Counted from the stretch's first letter, positions 21,766-34,548 are shown. The stretch: 64,000 nucleotides of DNA from Siphonodentalium dalli (GCA_032622095.1 CP136063.1:92479980-92543979), one strand, 5' to 3'. Numbers and translations: made by a program. Notes: generated by a model not told the origin, from the letters alone.

Positions 21766-23736
21766 CATGTCTGAACCATAATATTGTATGTATTGATTGA
21801 CAGTGATTCAAACAATGGGGGCAATTTGAGGCCTGAAAATCACAGGTGTGTGTCTTTAAAAGGAGTAAAAATATAAATTAAAAAGATATAAATGTAAACC
21901 GAGTGCATCACTTTATAGTGCGCTATATATATCATATGTTACAAGGGAGATCACAGAATGGAATAATTCTTCACTTCTAATGGCCACAATTCACAAACGC
22001 CTGAATCGATTCTTAAAATTCCATTGCCAATCTATCAAGTAAAAGTTATATTTTCCAATTATGGCGTACAATTGTAGGATAAACTGTTCCAAAATTTTGA
22101 AAACAAACACTGAAAAAAAATTCAAGGACAGCACTGGCAGCTGGGTGCCCCTTTTCTGCAGGAGAAAATATACCGTACATTCAAACTCAATATTTATAAT
22201 TTTTTTTTTTTTTTTACAATACTTCTTCATGTATCAACAGATCTAATCAGCACAAAACAATCGCATATTTGATCCAAGTCGCCACTCATTTCCAATAATA
22301 AAGCATATTTTCAAACTTATTTTCTCGCTAAATTTGCCATTTATGATTTTGCACAAGAACATGCAGAAGTCGGGTACCTCAGTTGTACAATTAGTGCCTG
22401 TTGTTATTTTTAGCTTTTGGCATTTTGGTCTCCTGTAGCTATATTACAAATGTAGAGCCTGCAGTCAATGAAAATGCTCTTTTGCTAATCTGGGTCATGG
22501 CATGCGGGCCTACAAGATGATAATTTGTCCAATCATCGACCGTGACGCGCCATGAGGATACACCAACAATGTCTTGTTGTTATAAAAGAATGAACATGCT
22601 TTATTTATATATATCCCTTGGATACACATGTGTATTATAAATGAGCTTCATGCATCTTGCCGCAAATCTCTATTTCTTATGATTTGGTGCAGGATTTCCA
22701 GACCTGTTTTATATATTATATATATAATCTTGTTGTTATTTACTTAGAAATATTATATTTAAGAAATTGTCAGTCTATTTGAAGATGATACAGTTGTATT
22801 TACTCAGCTGATATGACATTGTATTCAGATGCCTAAATAGTGCCTGCCATGATTGGATATGAGTTATAAACATTAGCTTTATCTGCATTCAGTTTACACA
22901 AATAACACTTGTGACTAATGTGTCATGTATATATGGCACTTCATGATTAAAGTAAATTTGAATTGGTTCTATTGTTGCGCGGTTCAACCATATATACATA
23001 CCTGTCACACGAAGGATACAGTTGGACTGAATCGACTAAGTTATATTTAACGAGTTCTAAATGGGTAAAAACAAATTGTGAGCTAAAGATGTTAGTGAAA
23101 TGGGTCCACCATTCATGTGATAACCTTCAGTTGACTAGGGTTTTAGGCAAATAGTTATTAAAGATGTCCGTCCATCGTCCGATTTGACACTATTAAATTA
23201 CTTTGCTATCTAGCTGTCGTCAGTCATTGATTAATTTTTCTAATCTCGTGTTTGTTTATTTGCGCACACTCAATGTCTCTTGTTGAATAGACTGGTTCCT
23301 GGTGCAAAAATCAGAAAAGGTAGTAAACTAACCCCTTCAGTGCCGGTAACACACAAGTTAAGTTCTGTATATATTTTTGACAGTCTTCCGTTTATTATTG
23401 TGATATGGACTCGGACGGCCTTCTGATAATGGATGCAAATTTAAAATTAAAATCTCATTTAAAACATATTTAAATTTGTATGTCTATACAATATATGTGG
23501 TACTGTGTCTTAGCATGTAATCATGTTCTTGAGTAATGTGTGTTGTCATGGTAATATAATATGTGTGGATGTGTATATAGATAGACTTAAAGATTATTAA
23601 AACTTGATATTATGAACAATGAGTTTCATAGTAAAACCCTTCCTTGCCATTTCTGGATGTTTGTTCGCAGATTGCGTAAGAGGCGAGCAAATCATGTAAT
23701 TTGTCATTAATGTGCACAGTGTATTAGGTCATTGTC
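21766..23736. other. No gene recognised
   Basis: About 2 kb without a coding block I can support. It has an oligo-T run near 22200-22215 and ATATAT runs near 22710. All ORFs are short. Confidence 0.5.
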
Positions 23737-23777
23737 TTAACCCTTTCATGATGGCAGCTGCGCTGGTGCAGCATTAA

Positions 23778-25329
23778 CCCTTTGAACCCGACTGGCCGCA
23801 AAAGCGTTCATACACCCGACTGGCCGCAAAAGCGGCCAGCAGCATTCAGTGACATCATAAACCTATGTAGCATGTGTATGCATGTTATAGCCATTGGTAT
23901 ATCCACTTATATCTATGTAAATTATCCCAAGGAACTTCAGCAGTGCCATGGGTGCATGTGTATGAGTTTGTTGCCGACTAGTTGGGGTAGAAAAACATGC
24001 GCACAGCGCAGAAATCAACAAACATACATTATTTGAAGCGATTCGGGTAAAGCTCTACATTGTTGCGCGGTTCGCAGTATTGTAGAAAGACACCATTTCG
24101 ATCACTCTTTTTGGTTTAAATAAGTATTGCATACATAATCAGTGTTCTGTCATATGTGATGAAGGCGCACGCAATTTCTTATTTGAGTCGATTTGTTTCG
24201 CGCATGCGCATAGGATAAAATGATAAATGTATGGATTTTTGTGAAATGATACAATCACATCAAGGATCTCCATAGTACATAAATTTGCGTTATACAGCTG
24301 CACTTATTGACATAGCACCAGAGTAGTACTGTGGAAATGGGTTGCATGGTCACAATACCGTCTAGTCCGATCTACTTGCGCGTGCACATTACAAACACGT
24401 GGTCAAATAGTGCATTATTGAGCAATTATGTAAAGTTTAAGACCCGTGGCACCATTTGAACATCACCATCACCGTGCCCTATAGGCGATGTCTAAAACGG
24501 GACGTAATGCCATTGAATGCACAGGGAAGTGGTGTCATTCGATCACTTGGGCTATATGCTTAGCAACCATTGATACCGTTAAATACAAACTACATGTAGG
24601 TTCAATCTTCTGACCATCATGATGTATCTCCAGTTTCACAATAGGGTATTGACTGAATAGAAAATGCCGTTTCTTAGCGCGGAATTATATGACGTTATAA
24701 GCTATAATTGCATTATACTTTCAGTTCCGGGTAGTTGCTTAGAAACCGTTACCAGGGAGTGATCGTGTGGCAAAGTATACTGTTCTAAAAAAAATACACA
24801 GTAGCCCATGGGAATATACATGTAAAATTTCAGACCTGTAGCACCATTTGAACATAACCATGTGCATGCCAAGAATGTCTAAATTGGGGCATAATACAAT
24901 TGGATTCACAGGGCAATGGTGTCATTCGATCATTTGGGGTATTTGCTTAGCAACCGTTGCTAGCCTTAAATACAAGTTAGGATCAGACTTCTGGCCAGAT
25001 ATATCTCAAATTTCACAATAGGGTGTTGACTGCATCAAAAACGCCATTTCCTTGGGCTGAATTACGACCGTAAAAGCTACAATTCTATTTTACTTTCAAT
25101 ATCGGGTAGATGCCTAGCAACCGTTACCAGGGAGTGACCACGTGGCAATGTAACCAGATCGTAAAATAATCAGTGGTCCATGGCGAACATACGTCTAAAG
25201 TTTCAGAAATGTGACACCACTTGAACATAAACAACACCATACATCTAAACACTGGCCACAATATAAAAAATACCACTGGGAGCCCAGGGTCAGGGTGTCG
25301 ATCGTTGTGGGGAGCCAGGGTTCAAAGGG
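23778..25329. mobile_element. piggyBac-like non-autonomous element, nested
   Basis: Begins CCCTTTGAACCC and ends GGGTTCAAAGGG, a 12-bp perfect terminal repeat. It is flanked by TTAA on both sides (23774-23777 and 25330-25333). TTAA targets and CCC-starting ends are typical of piggyBac. At 1552 bp it has no transposase. A subterminal GACTGGCCGCAAAAGCG block is duplicated at the left. The interior holds a tandem repeat. Confidence 0.85.
24449..25240. repeat. Tandem repeat of about 380 bp inside the nested element
   Basis: A GCACCATTTGAACAT block recurs near 24450, 24840 and 25212. Units also share GGTGTCATTCGATCA and CTTAGCAACC. The CCTAGCAACCGTTRCCAGG motif links it to the repeats at 1.7-4.5 kb. 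Confidence 0.65.
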
Positions 25330-25680
25330 TTAAAGATCCTGTGCCAGCACATTGTCTTATATATGCTAGTCTCCATAGGGAGCCCCGCATATCTAAGAGA
25401 ATGCACTGGCTTACAAGGTTAAGTTAAATACTGTTAGGCCAATGCATTCTCTTATATATGCGAGGTTCCCTATGGGAGACTCACATATATAAGAGAATGC
25501 ATTGGCACAGGGTTTTCGTAAGGTTTTCGGAAGTTCCAGTAATGAAAGGGTTAAATTATCAGCAAATTTTGTCTTTTTCAATGATGAAGATACAAGCAAG
25601 GATAAACATTGTAATTCAAGTTAATAAGTCAGGTGAGATATTTCTGATGAAGAAACAATTTTCTGGCAAATAGCAACATG

Positions 25681-25893
25681 CAGTAATGCCCTAAATAATC
25701 AACTCCTTAACCACAGCAGAATTATGTGTAACTTTTCAGGATTTAGTCGGAAATATGGCTTATTGCCATTCATCAGAATGCGCTCACTGAGAGCTTTCCG
25801 ATGAATGGCAAGAAGCCATATATCCTACTAAATCCTGAAAAGTTACCCATAATTCTGCTGTGGTTAAGGAGTCGATTATTTAGGGCATTACTG
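25681..25893. mobile_element. Tc1/mariner-like palindromic MITE (copy 4)
   Basis: Nearly complete: CAGTAATGCCCTAAATAATC to GGGCATTACTG, TA on the right. Left flank is TG, so one target base has changed. Confidence 0.87.
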
Positions 25894-25895
25894 TA

Positions 25896-26116
25896 CAGTC
25901 ATGGAAATCCACTGCTGAAGTGTTAGACATCGGAGTTGACACTCCATACGAATCGCACCATTAGAGTGTGTCACCCACTGCCTGGTTCCATATTTAGTAA
26001 ATATTTTACTATGAATTGGTGTAGGAGATAGTCTCTCTGAATTGTGTCACTTCGTCATTTTAACCAGAAAAGAGTGATCTCTGGGTTATTATACCTCAAC
26101 CAGGCCTGAATATAAG
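25896..26116. other. No gene recognised
   Basis: Plain spacer between MITEs. Confidence 0.4.
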
Positions 26117-26282
26117 GTGCCGGACATTTACAGAATGAGGTCCCCAGAGGGTGAATTTATTGACGCTACCCAGCACAGCTTTTATTACTTCTTCCTAATG
26201 ATAATTCACTTCATATATAAGAGAATGCATTGGCACAGGGCTTCGCAAAATTTCTCGAAAGCTCCCGTCATGGAAGGCTTAA
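26117..26282. mobile_element. Chimera of two MITE fragments
   Basis: The left part is half of the CAGAATGAGGTCCCC palindrome, to about 26170. The right part (ATATATAAGAGAATGCATTG to CCCGTCATGGAAGGCTTAA) is the right end of a CCCTTTCATGA element. Confidence 0.65.
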
Positions 26283-26372
26283 ACAAGAGAAATTACATCT
26301 CTATTTAGGATTGCCCTTTTGACTGTAGTTAATAATAGTACTTTGACATTAGGCTCCACAAATAAGCAGTGC

Positions 26373-26838
26373 TTAACCCTTTCATGGTGGGAGCTGCACT
26401 GGTGCAGCATTAAAGATCCTGTGCCAGTCCATTCTGTTATATATGCGAGTCTCCCATAGGGCGCCTCATATGTAAGAGAATGCACTGGCTTACAAGGTCA
26501 AGAAATATTATTAGGTCAATGTATTCTTATATATATATATAAGCTTACACTGTCAAGGTAAATATTGTTAGACCAATGCATTCTCTTATATATGCGAGGC
26601 TCCCTGTGGGAGACTCGCATATATAAGCGAATGCATTGGCACAGGGTTTACACAAAATTTCAGGAAGCTCCAGTCACGGAATAGTTAGACTCGCATATAT
26701 AAGCGAATGCATTGGCACAGGGTTTACACAAAATTTCAGGAAGCTCCAGTCACGGAATGGTTAGACTCGCATATATAAGCGAATGCATTGGCACAGGGTT
26801 TACACAAAATTTCAGGAAGCTCCAGTCACGGAATGGTT
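26373..26838. mobile_element. TTAA-type MITE (CCCTTTCATGA family) with triplicated right end
   Basis: TTAACCCTTTCATGGTGGG at the left, two CATTCTCTTATATA hairpins, then three tandem copies of a 76-bp segment starting AGACTCGCATATATAAG at 26611, 26687 and 26763. The last ends GGAATGGTTAAA. Confidence 0.85.
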
Positions 26839-27282
26839 AAACAAGAGAATTTGGTTAAAAGGTGGAAGTGAAAGTTGAACATGGGAATTTCATCATAGCA
26901 TAAGTCATAAAGGCTGAAGTTCACTTTAGTCTCTAACAATACTTTCTGTGATCCAATAAGTATTATGCAATACAAGTCAATATTACAACTCATTTACAAT
27001 ACATGTACCAAAAGTGCACAGTGGCACACTTTAGGAAGATGATGTCAGTGGCAGATGGCGTCTACTCACGAGTTGCTATAGAAACAGAATTTGTGGATAA
27101 ACTCCAGGGTTTTAGATAATCCTTATGCACGTTATTTATGTCAATACTGCAGACGAATCTCACCTGTTTGGTCATTGTCTAGTTTGATAATGTTTTCGAT
27201 AGGCTCTGAAATTCTAGAAATGGCCTTGGATTCAATTAAGGGTGGCCCAAGGTTTTTAAGCTGGTGACAAGCCTTGAAATAG
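26839..27282. other. No gene recognised
   Basis: Spacer. GTCATAAARGCTRAAGTTCA and CTGTGATCCAATAAGTATTA near 26903-26960 recur near 29750-29810, so part is an unnamed repeat. Confidence 0.5.
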
Positions 27283-27400
27283 TGTGTCTGTCATTTGCAG
27301 AATGAGGTCCCCAGAGTGTGAATTTAGTGATGCTACCCCGCATAGCGGGCAAGCATCACCAAATTCACCCTCTGGGAACCTCATTCTGCTGAGGTGTAAG
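27283..27400. mobile_element. Solo palindromic MITE (CAGAATGAGGTCCCC family)
   Basis: CAGAATGAGGTCCCCAGAG...CCCGCATAGCGGG...GAACCTCATTCTG. One end unit of the composite seen at 12436. Confidence 0.8.
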
Positions 27401-27590
27401 CAAAATAACAGTATCTAGGGACTAGCCAGGGACCAGCCCAGAGGTTTCAAATTGAGAAGTCACTTCTCACGGTTTGGTTATTTGGGAGAAATGGCGTCTA
27501 TTTTTGTGTATGTGAATAACTTTAGAAATTTTCAATTTTGTGGGCACTATTCCTTGTTCGAATAAATTTATTATGTGTGTAATCCCCCCC

Positions 27591-27695
27591 GAGAGCTTTC
27601 CAATGAATGGCAACAAGCCATATTTCCAACTAAATCCTGAAAAGTTACCCATAATTCTGCTGTGGTTATGGAGTCGATTACTTAGGGCATTACTG
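27591..27695. mobile_element. Half Tc1/mariner-like MITE (copy 5)
   Basis: Right arm only, from GAGAGCTTTCCAATGAATGG to GGGCATTACTG then TA. Preceded by a C run. Confidence 0.75.
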
Positions 27696-27852
27696 TACCT
27701 TTGCTAGCATTTACGATTCACACTATCATGGATATTATTTACCCAATTGGGCTGGTGGATACATTTGTCATCTCCTTATTTTCAAGAACGTGGATGTTAG
27801 TACACAACCTGCTGCTCATAATTGAAATGAGCCAAGTATGCTAGCATACATA

Positions 27853-28048
27853 TAATGTCCTAAATAATCGACCCCTAAACCACAGCAGAATTATGGGTAA
27901 TTTTTCAGGATTTAGTCGAAAATATGGCTTGCTGCCATTCATCGGAAAGCTCTCACCAAGAGCTTTCAGATAATGGCAGCAAGCCATATTTCCGACTAAA
28001 TCCTGAAAAATTTCCCATAATTTGCTGTAGTTAAAGGGTCATATACTT
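27853..28048. mobile_element. Decayed Tc1/mariner-like MITE (copy 6)
   Basis: TAATGTCCTAAATAATCGAC to TAAAGGGTCATATACTT. The hairpin is retained but both outermost ends are eroded. Confidence 0.75.
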
Positions 28049-29205
28049 ATAACTACCTGGACTATATATAAACCCAGTTAGTAAATAGTCTACAAGAGGG
28101 ATTATACATTGTGATGTCCACCCGTTTTGTCTGTGAATAACAGAGGTTAACGGACATGGCTCATTCAAGCTTCCAAATTTTGCCAATGTAATTTGGATGG
28201 AGGTATACAATAGGTTGATAAATACCCAAAATATTGATATACTGGCTTCATATGGTCTGAAATTTACTTGCCATGATCACAGCCATTTTCCAACTATTTT
28301 CAGTTTTTAGCACACAAGTCACTGCACAAGTGAAACAAAGCTCTTTATTTCTACCATATGAGGAATAGATTAACGGAAGGCTCTTTTCTGGTCCATGTCG
28401 TGCACATGACTGTTTGTTTGGGACCCAAACAGTTTTCAAAGTTGGATTTTGTTTATGACTTCAATGTATCTCTGAGACATATAAAAGGTAGAAAGGTAGT
28501 TCAAGATTTTATCAACCTATTTCGATACCGGGAAAAATTCAAAAGCGAATATTATTAGGTACGGTCATGTGGCTTTAATAACAAGATCATGTGACATTGT
28601 GTAGCAATATGTCTGCTTGATACAGACGAGTTTTCCTGAAATGGTAGAAATTGAAGTTGATAATAACACATTGTGTTTCATTGTCAACTCTATTAAAATT
28701 AGTCGGAACTAAATTGTGTATCACATGTATGCACTAGCCACTATGGGTTTCAATCCCAATTCAAACATTTAATGACTTGGGTAGGTCATATAAGATATTG
28801 TTTCGAGGATGACGTGAGGGCTTATCAACCCCAGGAAGTTAATATTCAGGTTTATAAATGCTCACGTCAACCTCGAAACAATGCACTAATTGTATAGTAT
28901 AGAGTGTTCATGAAAATCTCTGATGGGGTGAAGGCTGCTTCTAGGCTATCATATTTGCAGGGAAAAAACTACCAATACATAGTCTGATTGAACACAAAAA
29001 TTGTTTAATAATAAAAATATATGTAAACTTTATATACAACAATAATCAGCACCAAAACTAAAAGAAACGAAAGCACAGAAAGGTAACCCAAATAAATGTG
29101 TCATCAGGGGCGCCGAAACTTGGGGGGGGGGGGGGGGTAGAATGCAACAACTGAAGGGCCAGCTCAAACTCCATGCAGCGCCCTCTGCATTATCACTGCG
29201 ATATA
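28049..29205. other. No gene; one hairpin and a G run
   Basis: Holds the hairpin at 28797-28882 and a G run near 29125-29138. No coding block. Confidence 0.5.
28797..28882. repeat. Short hairpin, about 22-bp stem
   Basis: ATTGTTTCGAGGATGACGTGAG pairs with CTCACGTCAACCTCGAAACAAT around a loop of about 40 bases. Confidence 0.7.
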
Positions 29206-29375
29206 CAGTAATGCCCTAAGTAATCGACCTCTTAACCACAGCAGAATTATGGGTAACTTTTCAGGATTTAGTCGGAAATATGGCTTGTTGCAACAAGCCA
29301 TATTTCCGACTAAATCCTGAAAAGTTACCCATAATTCTGCTGTGGTTAAGAAGTCGATTACTTAGAGCATTACTG
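29206..29375. mobile_element. Tc1/mariner-like palindromic MITE (copy 7), loop deleted
   Basis: CAGTAATGCCCTAAGTAATC to GAGCATTACTG, TA on both sides. At 170 bp the central hairpin tip is missing, giving TTGTTGCAACAA as the centre. Confidence 0.87.
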
Positions 29376-30172
29376 TAACACTGCCACAAGGATGGTACTT
29401 TGCGGACTGATACATCTATTTTTACATATCGTCGGAAATATACTTAGTCACTTATTGTCTTATTTTGACCACTAAAAATTTGCAATAATGGTAATTCTTT
29501 CGGTATTGATAAGAACAATATGAACTGAGCCAGACATCGACTATTTTAATCATAAAACATAAGAACTAAGAACACGTAAGGAACATGTAAGAAATCCTTA
29601 CCAAATGTCCTTATGGCAGTGGTATCTCAGCAGAGCAATGGGAGATAACTCTGCCTGGATTTTGGGGCCAGCTTAGAGAATCATATTGGGAGAAGTGACT
29701 TCTCTCTATTAGATTACCATGGAGAAATGGTCTGTTATCAGGGAGAAGTCATAAAAGCTAAAGTTCAATTTACTCTGCAAAATCACATTTCTGTGATCCA
29801 ATAAGTATTATGCAATTCATAAGCCCAGTTATAGTACTATTTTGCTATGTTATATAAACCATTATAGTATGTAAATACACTTCAAGTATGCTGTTGGAAA
29901 TACTCAAACTGGTATAGGAAAGAGAGAAGTCACTTCTCCCTAGGACATAAATAGGGAGAAGTGACACATTTTAGGGAGGAGATGTCTCCCAAGTCACCCT
30001 CTATGTTGGTCTCTGTCCCTCAACCAAGGGTGCACAGAGGAAAAAGTGGCCTTTTGTGCTGCATAAAATGAAAGTACCTTACATGGTACAGCAACAGAAT
30101 CGATGTTGTATATATTGCGAGCTAAGTCTATCCATTCGGATAGCAAAATAAGTGTTTGTTCCTCAAAAGTGC
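29376..30172. other. No gene recognised
   Basis: Includes repeated GGGAGAAGTSACTTCTC blocks at 29688-29705 and 29922-29945, suggesting an unnamed local repeat. Confidence 0.45.
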
Positions 30173-30638
30173 TTAACCCTTTCTTTACTAAAACGATTTC
30201 CCAACAAAGTTACAGTAATGACCTAAATAATCGACTCCTTAACCACAGCATAATTATGGGTAATTTTTCAGGATTTAGTCGGAAATATGGCTTGTTGCAA
30301 TTTCATCGGAAAGCTCTCACTGAGAGCTTTCCGATGAATGGCAACAAGCCATATTTCCGAATAAATCCTGAAAAATTACCCATAATTCTGCTGTGGTTAA
30401 GGAGTCGATTATTTAGGGCATTACTGTATAACAGTATCTATTGGAATGGTCTATTATTCATCTGGAAGGATGTCCAGGAAATATGAGCAGCCGATAGACA
30501 AAAGAAAGTACTGAAGGATTCCTATTCATTGGTGGGAAATGTTCAGATAATAAGTTCTATAAAAGACCTATGGTATTATCTGAACATTTCTTATGGGATA
30601 ACAACTCATCAATGGGTATTTAGTATAGAAAGGGTTAA
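30173..30638. mobile_element. TTAA-type MITE (CTATACTAAATGG family) with nested Tc1-like MITE
   Basis: TTAACCCTTTCTTTACTAAA at the left and TTTAGTATAGAAAGGGTTAA at the right, complete at both ends. A Tc1-like MITE sits at 30213-30426. Confidence 0.87.
30213..30426. mobile_element. Tc1/mariner-like palindromic MITE (copy 8), nested
   Basis: CAGTAATGACC to GGGCATTACTG with TA on both sides (30211-30212 and 30427-30428). Nearly perfect palindrome of 214 bp. Confidence 0.9.
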
Positions 30639-30940
30639 AATGCTCAAGTGACTTTTCAACATTTATGCTATCCCCCAGACTAAAAAATACCCTTTTTTTG
30701 GCAGTCTTGCCCCTTGTACTCGGCTACACCTGCTTGTGGTTGCACAGACAAAGAAATTAAAACAGTAAGAAATAAGCAAACAAAACATTAAGTCCTTTAA
30801 TTCTCAAGAAATAAAGGGTAGAGTGGATGTGAAACACTCAGAGTAAATTCCATTTGGTCTCTGGCTTGGTAGACAATCAAGTTTATTTTTGTGAAATATG
30901 GTTTTGTTTATACATCTTGAATATACATATGGCAACAGTT
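30639..30940. other. No gene recognised
   Basis: AT-rich spacer. Confidence 0.4.
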
Positions 30941-30944
30941 AATT

Positions 30945-31765
30945 AAATTAAATCCAAGATGGCCACGATTTTCAACCAAATTCGAAAAAATTTGATAGCT
31001 CCCATCTAGTGGTTACCCCGAAGATCCATCCATAATTTGGTGACGATTGGATAAGGGATGTGGTCTGTTGGGTGTACCAAATGATTTAGTCATGCAAAGA
31101 GTAAAATACACTATGGCTGCCAGTGGCCATGTTTAAAAAAAATAATTTGGTGACTCTCATCTAGTGGTCATCCAGAAGATCCATATGAAGTTTACTGACT
31201 ATCGGATGAGGAATGTCGTCTATAGGGTGTGCCAAAGGATATTGTCGCTGACAATCATGTTTTAAAAAAAATTCAGAAAAAATAGATGGCTCTCATTTAG
31301 TGGTCACTCAAAAGATGCATATGAAGTTTGGTGACGATAGGGTAAGGGATATGGTCTGTATGGTATGCCAAAGGATTTAGTGAAGTCATGCAAAGAATAA
31401 AATCCAAGATGGCTGCTGGCAGAAATAGTTTTCATTGAAAATCGTTCAAATTTGATAGCTCCCATATAGAGGTTATCCTAAACATGCCTGTAAATTTTCA
31501 AAAACATTTCTCCAAAAATGAAGGCTGCAGGGTGTGCGATGGATTTAAATTTGAAATCCAAGAATTTCGGAAAAAATAAATAGCTCCCATCTAGAGGTCA
31601 CCCCCAGGATCCTTATGTTTGGGGATGATCAGATGAGGGATGTGGCCCATAGGGTGGGCCAAAGGAAATTGTAGACTGACATACGTTCGACGGACACTAA
31701 CCCATGACAATAGCCCAAACTCGACGGACACTAACCCATGGCAATAGCCCAAACTCGACTTTGTC
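30945..31765. repeat. Tandem array, inverted relative to 14475-15850 family
   Basis: Blocks such as CCAAAGGATTTAGT, TCATGCAAAGA and ATAGCTCCCATCTAGTGGT repeat about every 140-170 bp. They are reverse complements of blocks in the 14-17 kb array. The right end duplicates TCGACGGACACTAACCCATG near 31687 and 31723. Confidence 0.7.
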
Positions 31766-31784
31766 AAGTTGAATTAAAAATAGA

Positions 31785-32560
31785 TTGAGATATTGAGATT
31801 ATGTATGTCAAAACCATTGTTATGTAAACATTACTGTTACAGTGTAATAACTGATAAAAATCCAATTAGTCCAATAAGGCACCAAATTTTAATCAAAACT
31901 TGATGGTAAACATTGGAAAAGGTCAAAGCATTAAAAATTATTCTGAAAATCACATTCAGAGTAAAATATTTTAATTTATTACACTCCTACGCGTGATTTC
32001 CATTGAAAACGCTGTTAATTAAAAATGGTAATGTCACTAGTGAATTATTTCATTTCCTGTCATGTCATTGACATTACGACGCTTACTGATCTAGACTGAA
32101 TTTTCGATGGTTGATTGTTCTCCACATCAGGGCTTTCGTGCATTAATTTTGTGTGTTTTAATCATATTTGGCAAACCAAATTGATGCAGAAGTGTAATAA
32201 ATAGAGTAATCAATTAGTTCCGAGAATTACGTTCAATAATTCATTCGAAGCGAGAGACGTTTGGGTAAGAAACTTGTGCGCTAACTCGCACTCGTTTCTT
32301 ACCGACGTCTCTCGCCTCTCATGAATTATTTAACGCAATTCTCGGAACCAATTGATTACTCTCTATTTACTTCACAATTTTTTGATAATCACTGTAACAT
32401 CATAACAAAGCCTTCAACACACACAAACTTTTGTTATTGCAGAGCCGTCAATATATAATAACAAAGTTTATCCATTTCTCCATGTTCTTCTTAGTGCCAA
32501 AGTGTTTTTACAGACTTTTATACTGTTGCACATTTTACCCACCACGAGTGGCTTGGGTCC
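31785..32560. mobile_element. MITE of the 21186 family carrying an inserted foldback
   Basis: The left part (31806-31960) matches 21310-21490. The right part (TTTTTACAGACTTTTATA near 32507) matches 21695-21715. Between them lies unrelated sequence ending in the inverted repeat at 32191-32375. Confidence 0.6.
32191..32375. repeat. Inverted repeat, arms about 85 bp
   Basis: AAATAGAGTAATCAATTAG, GTTCCGAGAATTACG and GCGAGAGACGT at the left pair with ACGTCTCTCGC, CGCAATTCTCGGAAC and CAATTGATTACTC at the right. The loop is near GTGCGCTAACTCGCAC. Confidence 0.78.
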
Positions 32561-33828
32561 ACGAGAAGAGTTGATATAGCACTGACTGTAGAAAAGAAAG
32601 AAACAAAAAAGAAAAGAAGAGAAGAAGTCACTAGTGTACAAAACAAAGGACAAAATATCACATGAATTATCAGATTAAACAAAGGAATATAAAATGATCA
32701 CATGGTCAAATAATAACAACACATAATAATAATGCACAATTATTTCCAAAAAAAACAATTTCAAATTTGTGAACAATTAACATGATTCTCAATCAAGGTT
32801 TAGGGTAATAAATAATTCAACATTCCTACAAAATGTTCTCATTTTAGTGTAGTAACCAGTCAGTCTTCAGAAGCACAGTATACCAGCTAATAAATTATAT
32901 GTATGCAAATCAGTTGAATTAGAATTCATTGTGCGAAAAATAAAGGATCCTTTGTTAACTCTGATGTGATAATCTCCATCAGTCCAACAAGAAAATATAT
33001 ATATTTTATATGTATCCTGCATATTTTATCAACCTTTTTAGATCCCAGGTATGAAGCAAACAAATACTTGTGAGGACATTAGATTAGTATAAATTGGTTA
33101 CATAAAAGCGAATCATAATTTATTTCAAAATTTAAACCAAAAAAATTGAAATCGTTGTGTTTGATTTCCAAGAATGATCGATTCTATGAAAATGTTTCGT
33201 TGATTTCAATATGAAATTCAACAATTCAGTGTTTCTCAGTTCTACAGATTTTTTACACATACATGTAGCTATACAAAGGGAAAAATTCCATTCTTTTATT
33301 TATTTTGGGCACATATATAAAGGTCTGATACTCGGATTAATTTCTGGCCCGAACAATATGATTAGCTTTCATTCATTTAGTTGCTGGTATACTGGAAAGA
33401 ATTCATAGCTTTATATAAAAGCATTTTTTGTACAAAACAGGCGTTAGAAGATAGAAAACACCTTGACCTTTTGATAGCAATGCAAAACTGAAGCTAAGAT
33501 AATATATAACATGATCATGATCAGTAGTAAATTCAAGCATTGCACACAGTATAAACATCAAGTATGCGTATGTATGTGTGAAAAAAAATATGTTCTACAA
33601 AATTTAATGGCTATTCAATTTAACATTCATCAATCTATTATCAAATGGTTTCCATGGTCTACCCGCTTGAATACATATCACTAAAACAGTGTTCACGCTC
33701 TCGAGGGCCATTTTCCTGAAAAATTTCACCAATGGCCCATAGTAATTTCTACAGACAATGGATTACATATCCGATTATATGCCGCTGAAACACACAAAGC
33801 AGCCAGGAAGTCGCTAAAGTACCAGTAA
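32561..33828. other. No gene recognised
   Basis: AT-rich, stops throughout. No repeat family recognised. Confidence 0.5.
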
Positions 33829-34548
33829 TTAACCCTTTCTATATTAAATGGTTTCTCCCATTCAGCTATAAAGGTATACATTTAAAGGTACTCAATCCGA
33901 TTTGATGGTCCTCACATCATCAGATTCCAACAACAACATTTTATGAAATGCCGCTTCAGTTGTCAGAATCGATTAATTGTCCAAAAATAATGCTAACCAC
34001 AGTCAACTATAGTACAAAATTGCCCAAAACCTGTTATTTATCAACATTTTGTTCAACGAAATTTTGCCAGTTTATCAAATATCTGACACAAAAAAGCCAC
34101 TTTATTTTTAGAGTTATCCATCTTCATCTGCAATTTGGTCAGAGAAAGTCTTCTCGTCGACTATCTACTGGGCCACTTAAAATTACCAATGGTGAAAAAT
34201 AATAGATTTCAAACATCGATATCTGATCACTCTTGAGCTTTGATGGGTGGGCTCCTCGACTCAAATAAAATATTTTTTACCCCAAAAGCCAAGGAAATGG
34301 TAATATGTCAGCGTTAATTCAGATTATGCATCTTTAAATTATCTATCATTCATTCAGAGGGGTGAACAGAACAAATTATCAGATGAGAGACAGAAAGATA
34401 ACAAAAGAGCAGAATGATTCATATTCATTGGTGGGAAATGTTCAGATAATAAGTTCAACAAATGACCTATGGTTGTTTGTTGAACTTATTATCTGAACAT
34501 TTCCTAAGGGAACTACTTTTCAATGGGTATTTAGTATAGAAAGGGTAA
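33829..34548. mobile_element. TTAA-type MITE (CTATACTAAATGG family) with a second nested MITE
   Basis: TTAACCCTTTCTATATTAAA at the left and TTTAGTATAGAAAGGGTAAC at the right (last base of TTAA changed). Contains a hairpin GTTCAGATAATAAGTTCAAC and its inverse at 34439-34501. Split by 33892-34337. Confidence 0.85.
33892..34337 (+). mobile_element. TTAA-type MITE (AGGTACTCAATCC family), nested
   Basis: TTAAAGGTACTCAATCCGAT to GATTATGCATCTTTAA, TTAA on both sides. Confidence 0.87.

Larger units (their letters stand above)
23737..25554. mobile_element. Outer TTAA-type MITE split by a nested TTAA element
   Basis: Starts TTAACCCTTTCATGATGG and ends AATGAAAGGGTTAA. The outer sequence stops at GGTGCAGCATTAA (23777) and continues at TTAAAGATCCTGTGCC (25330). 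In the intact copy at 26373 the two parts are contiguous (GCAGCATTAAAGATCC). Confidence 0.88.
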
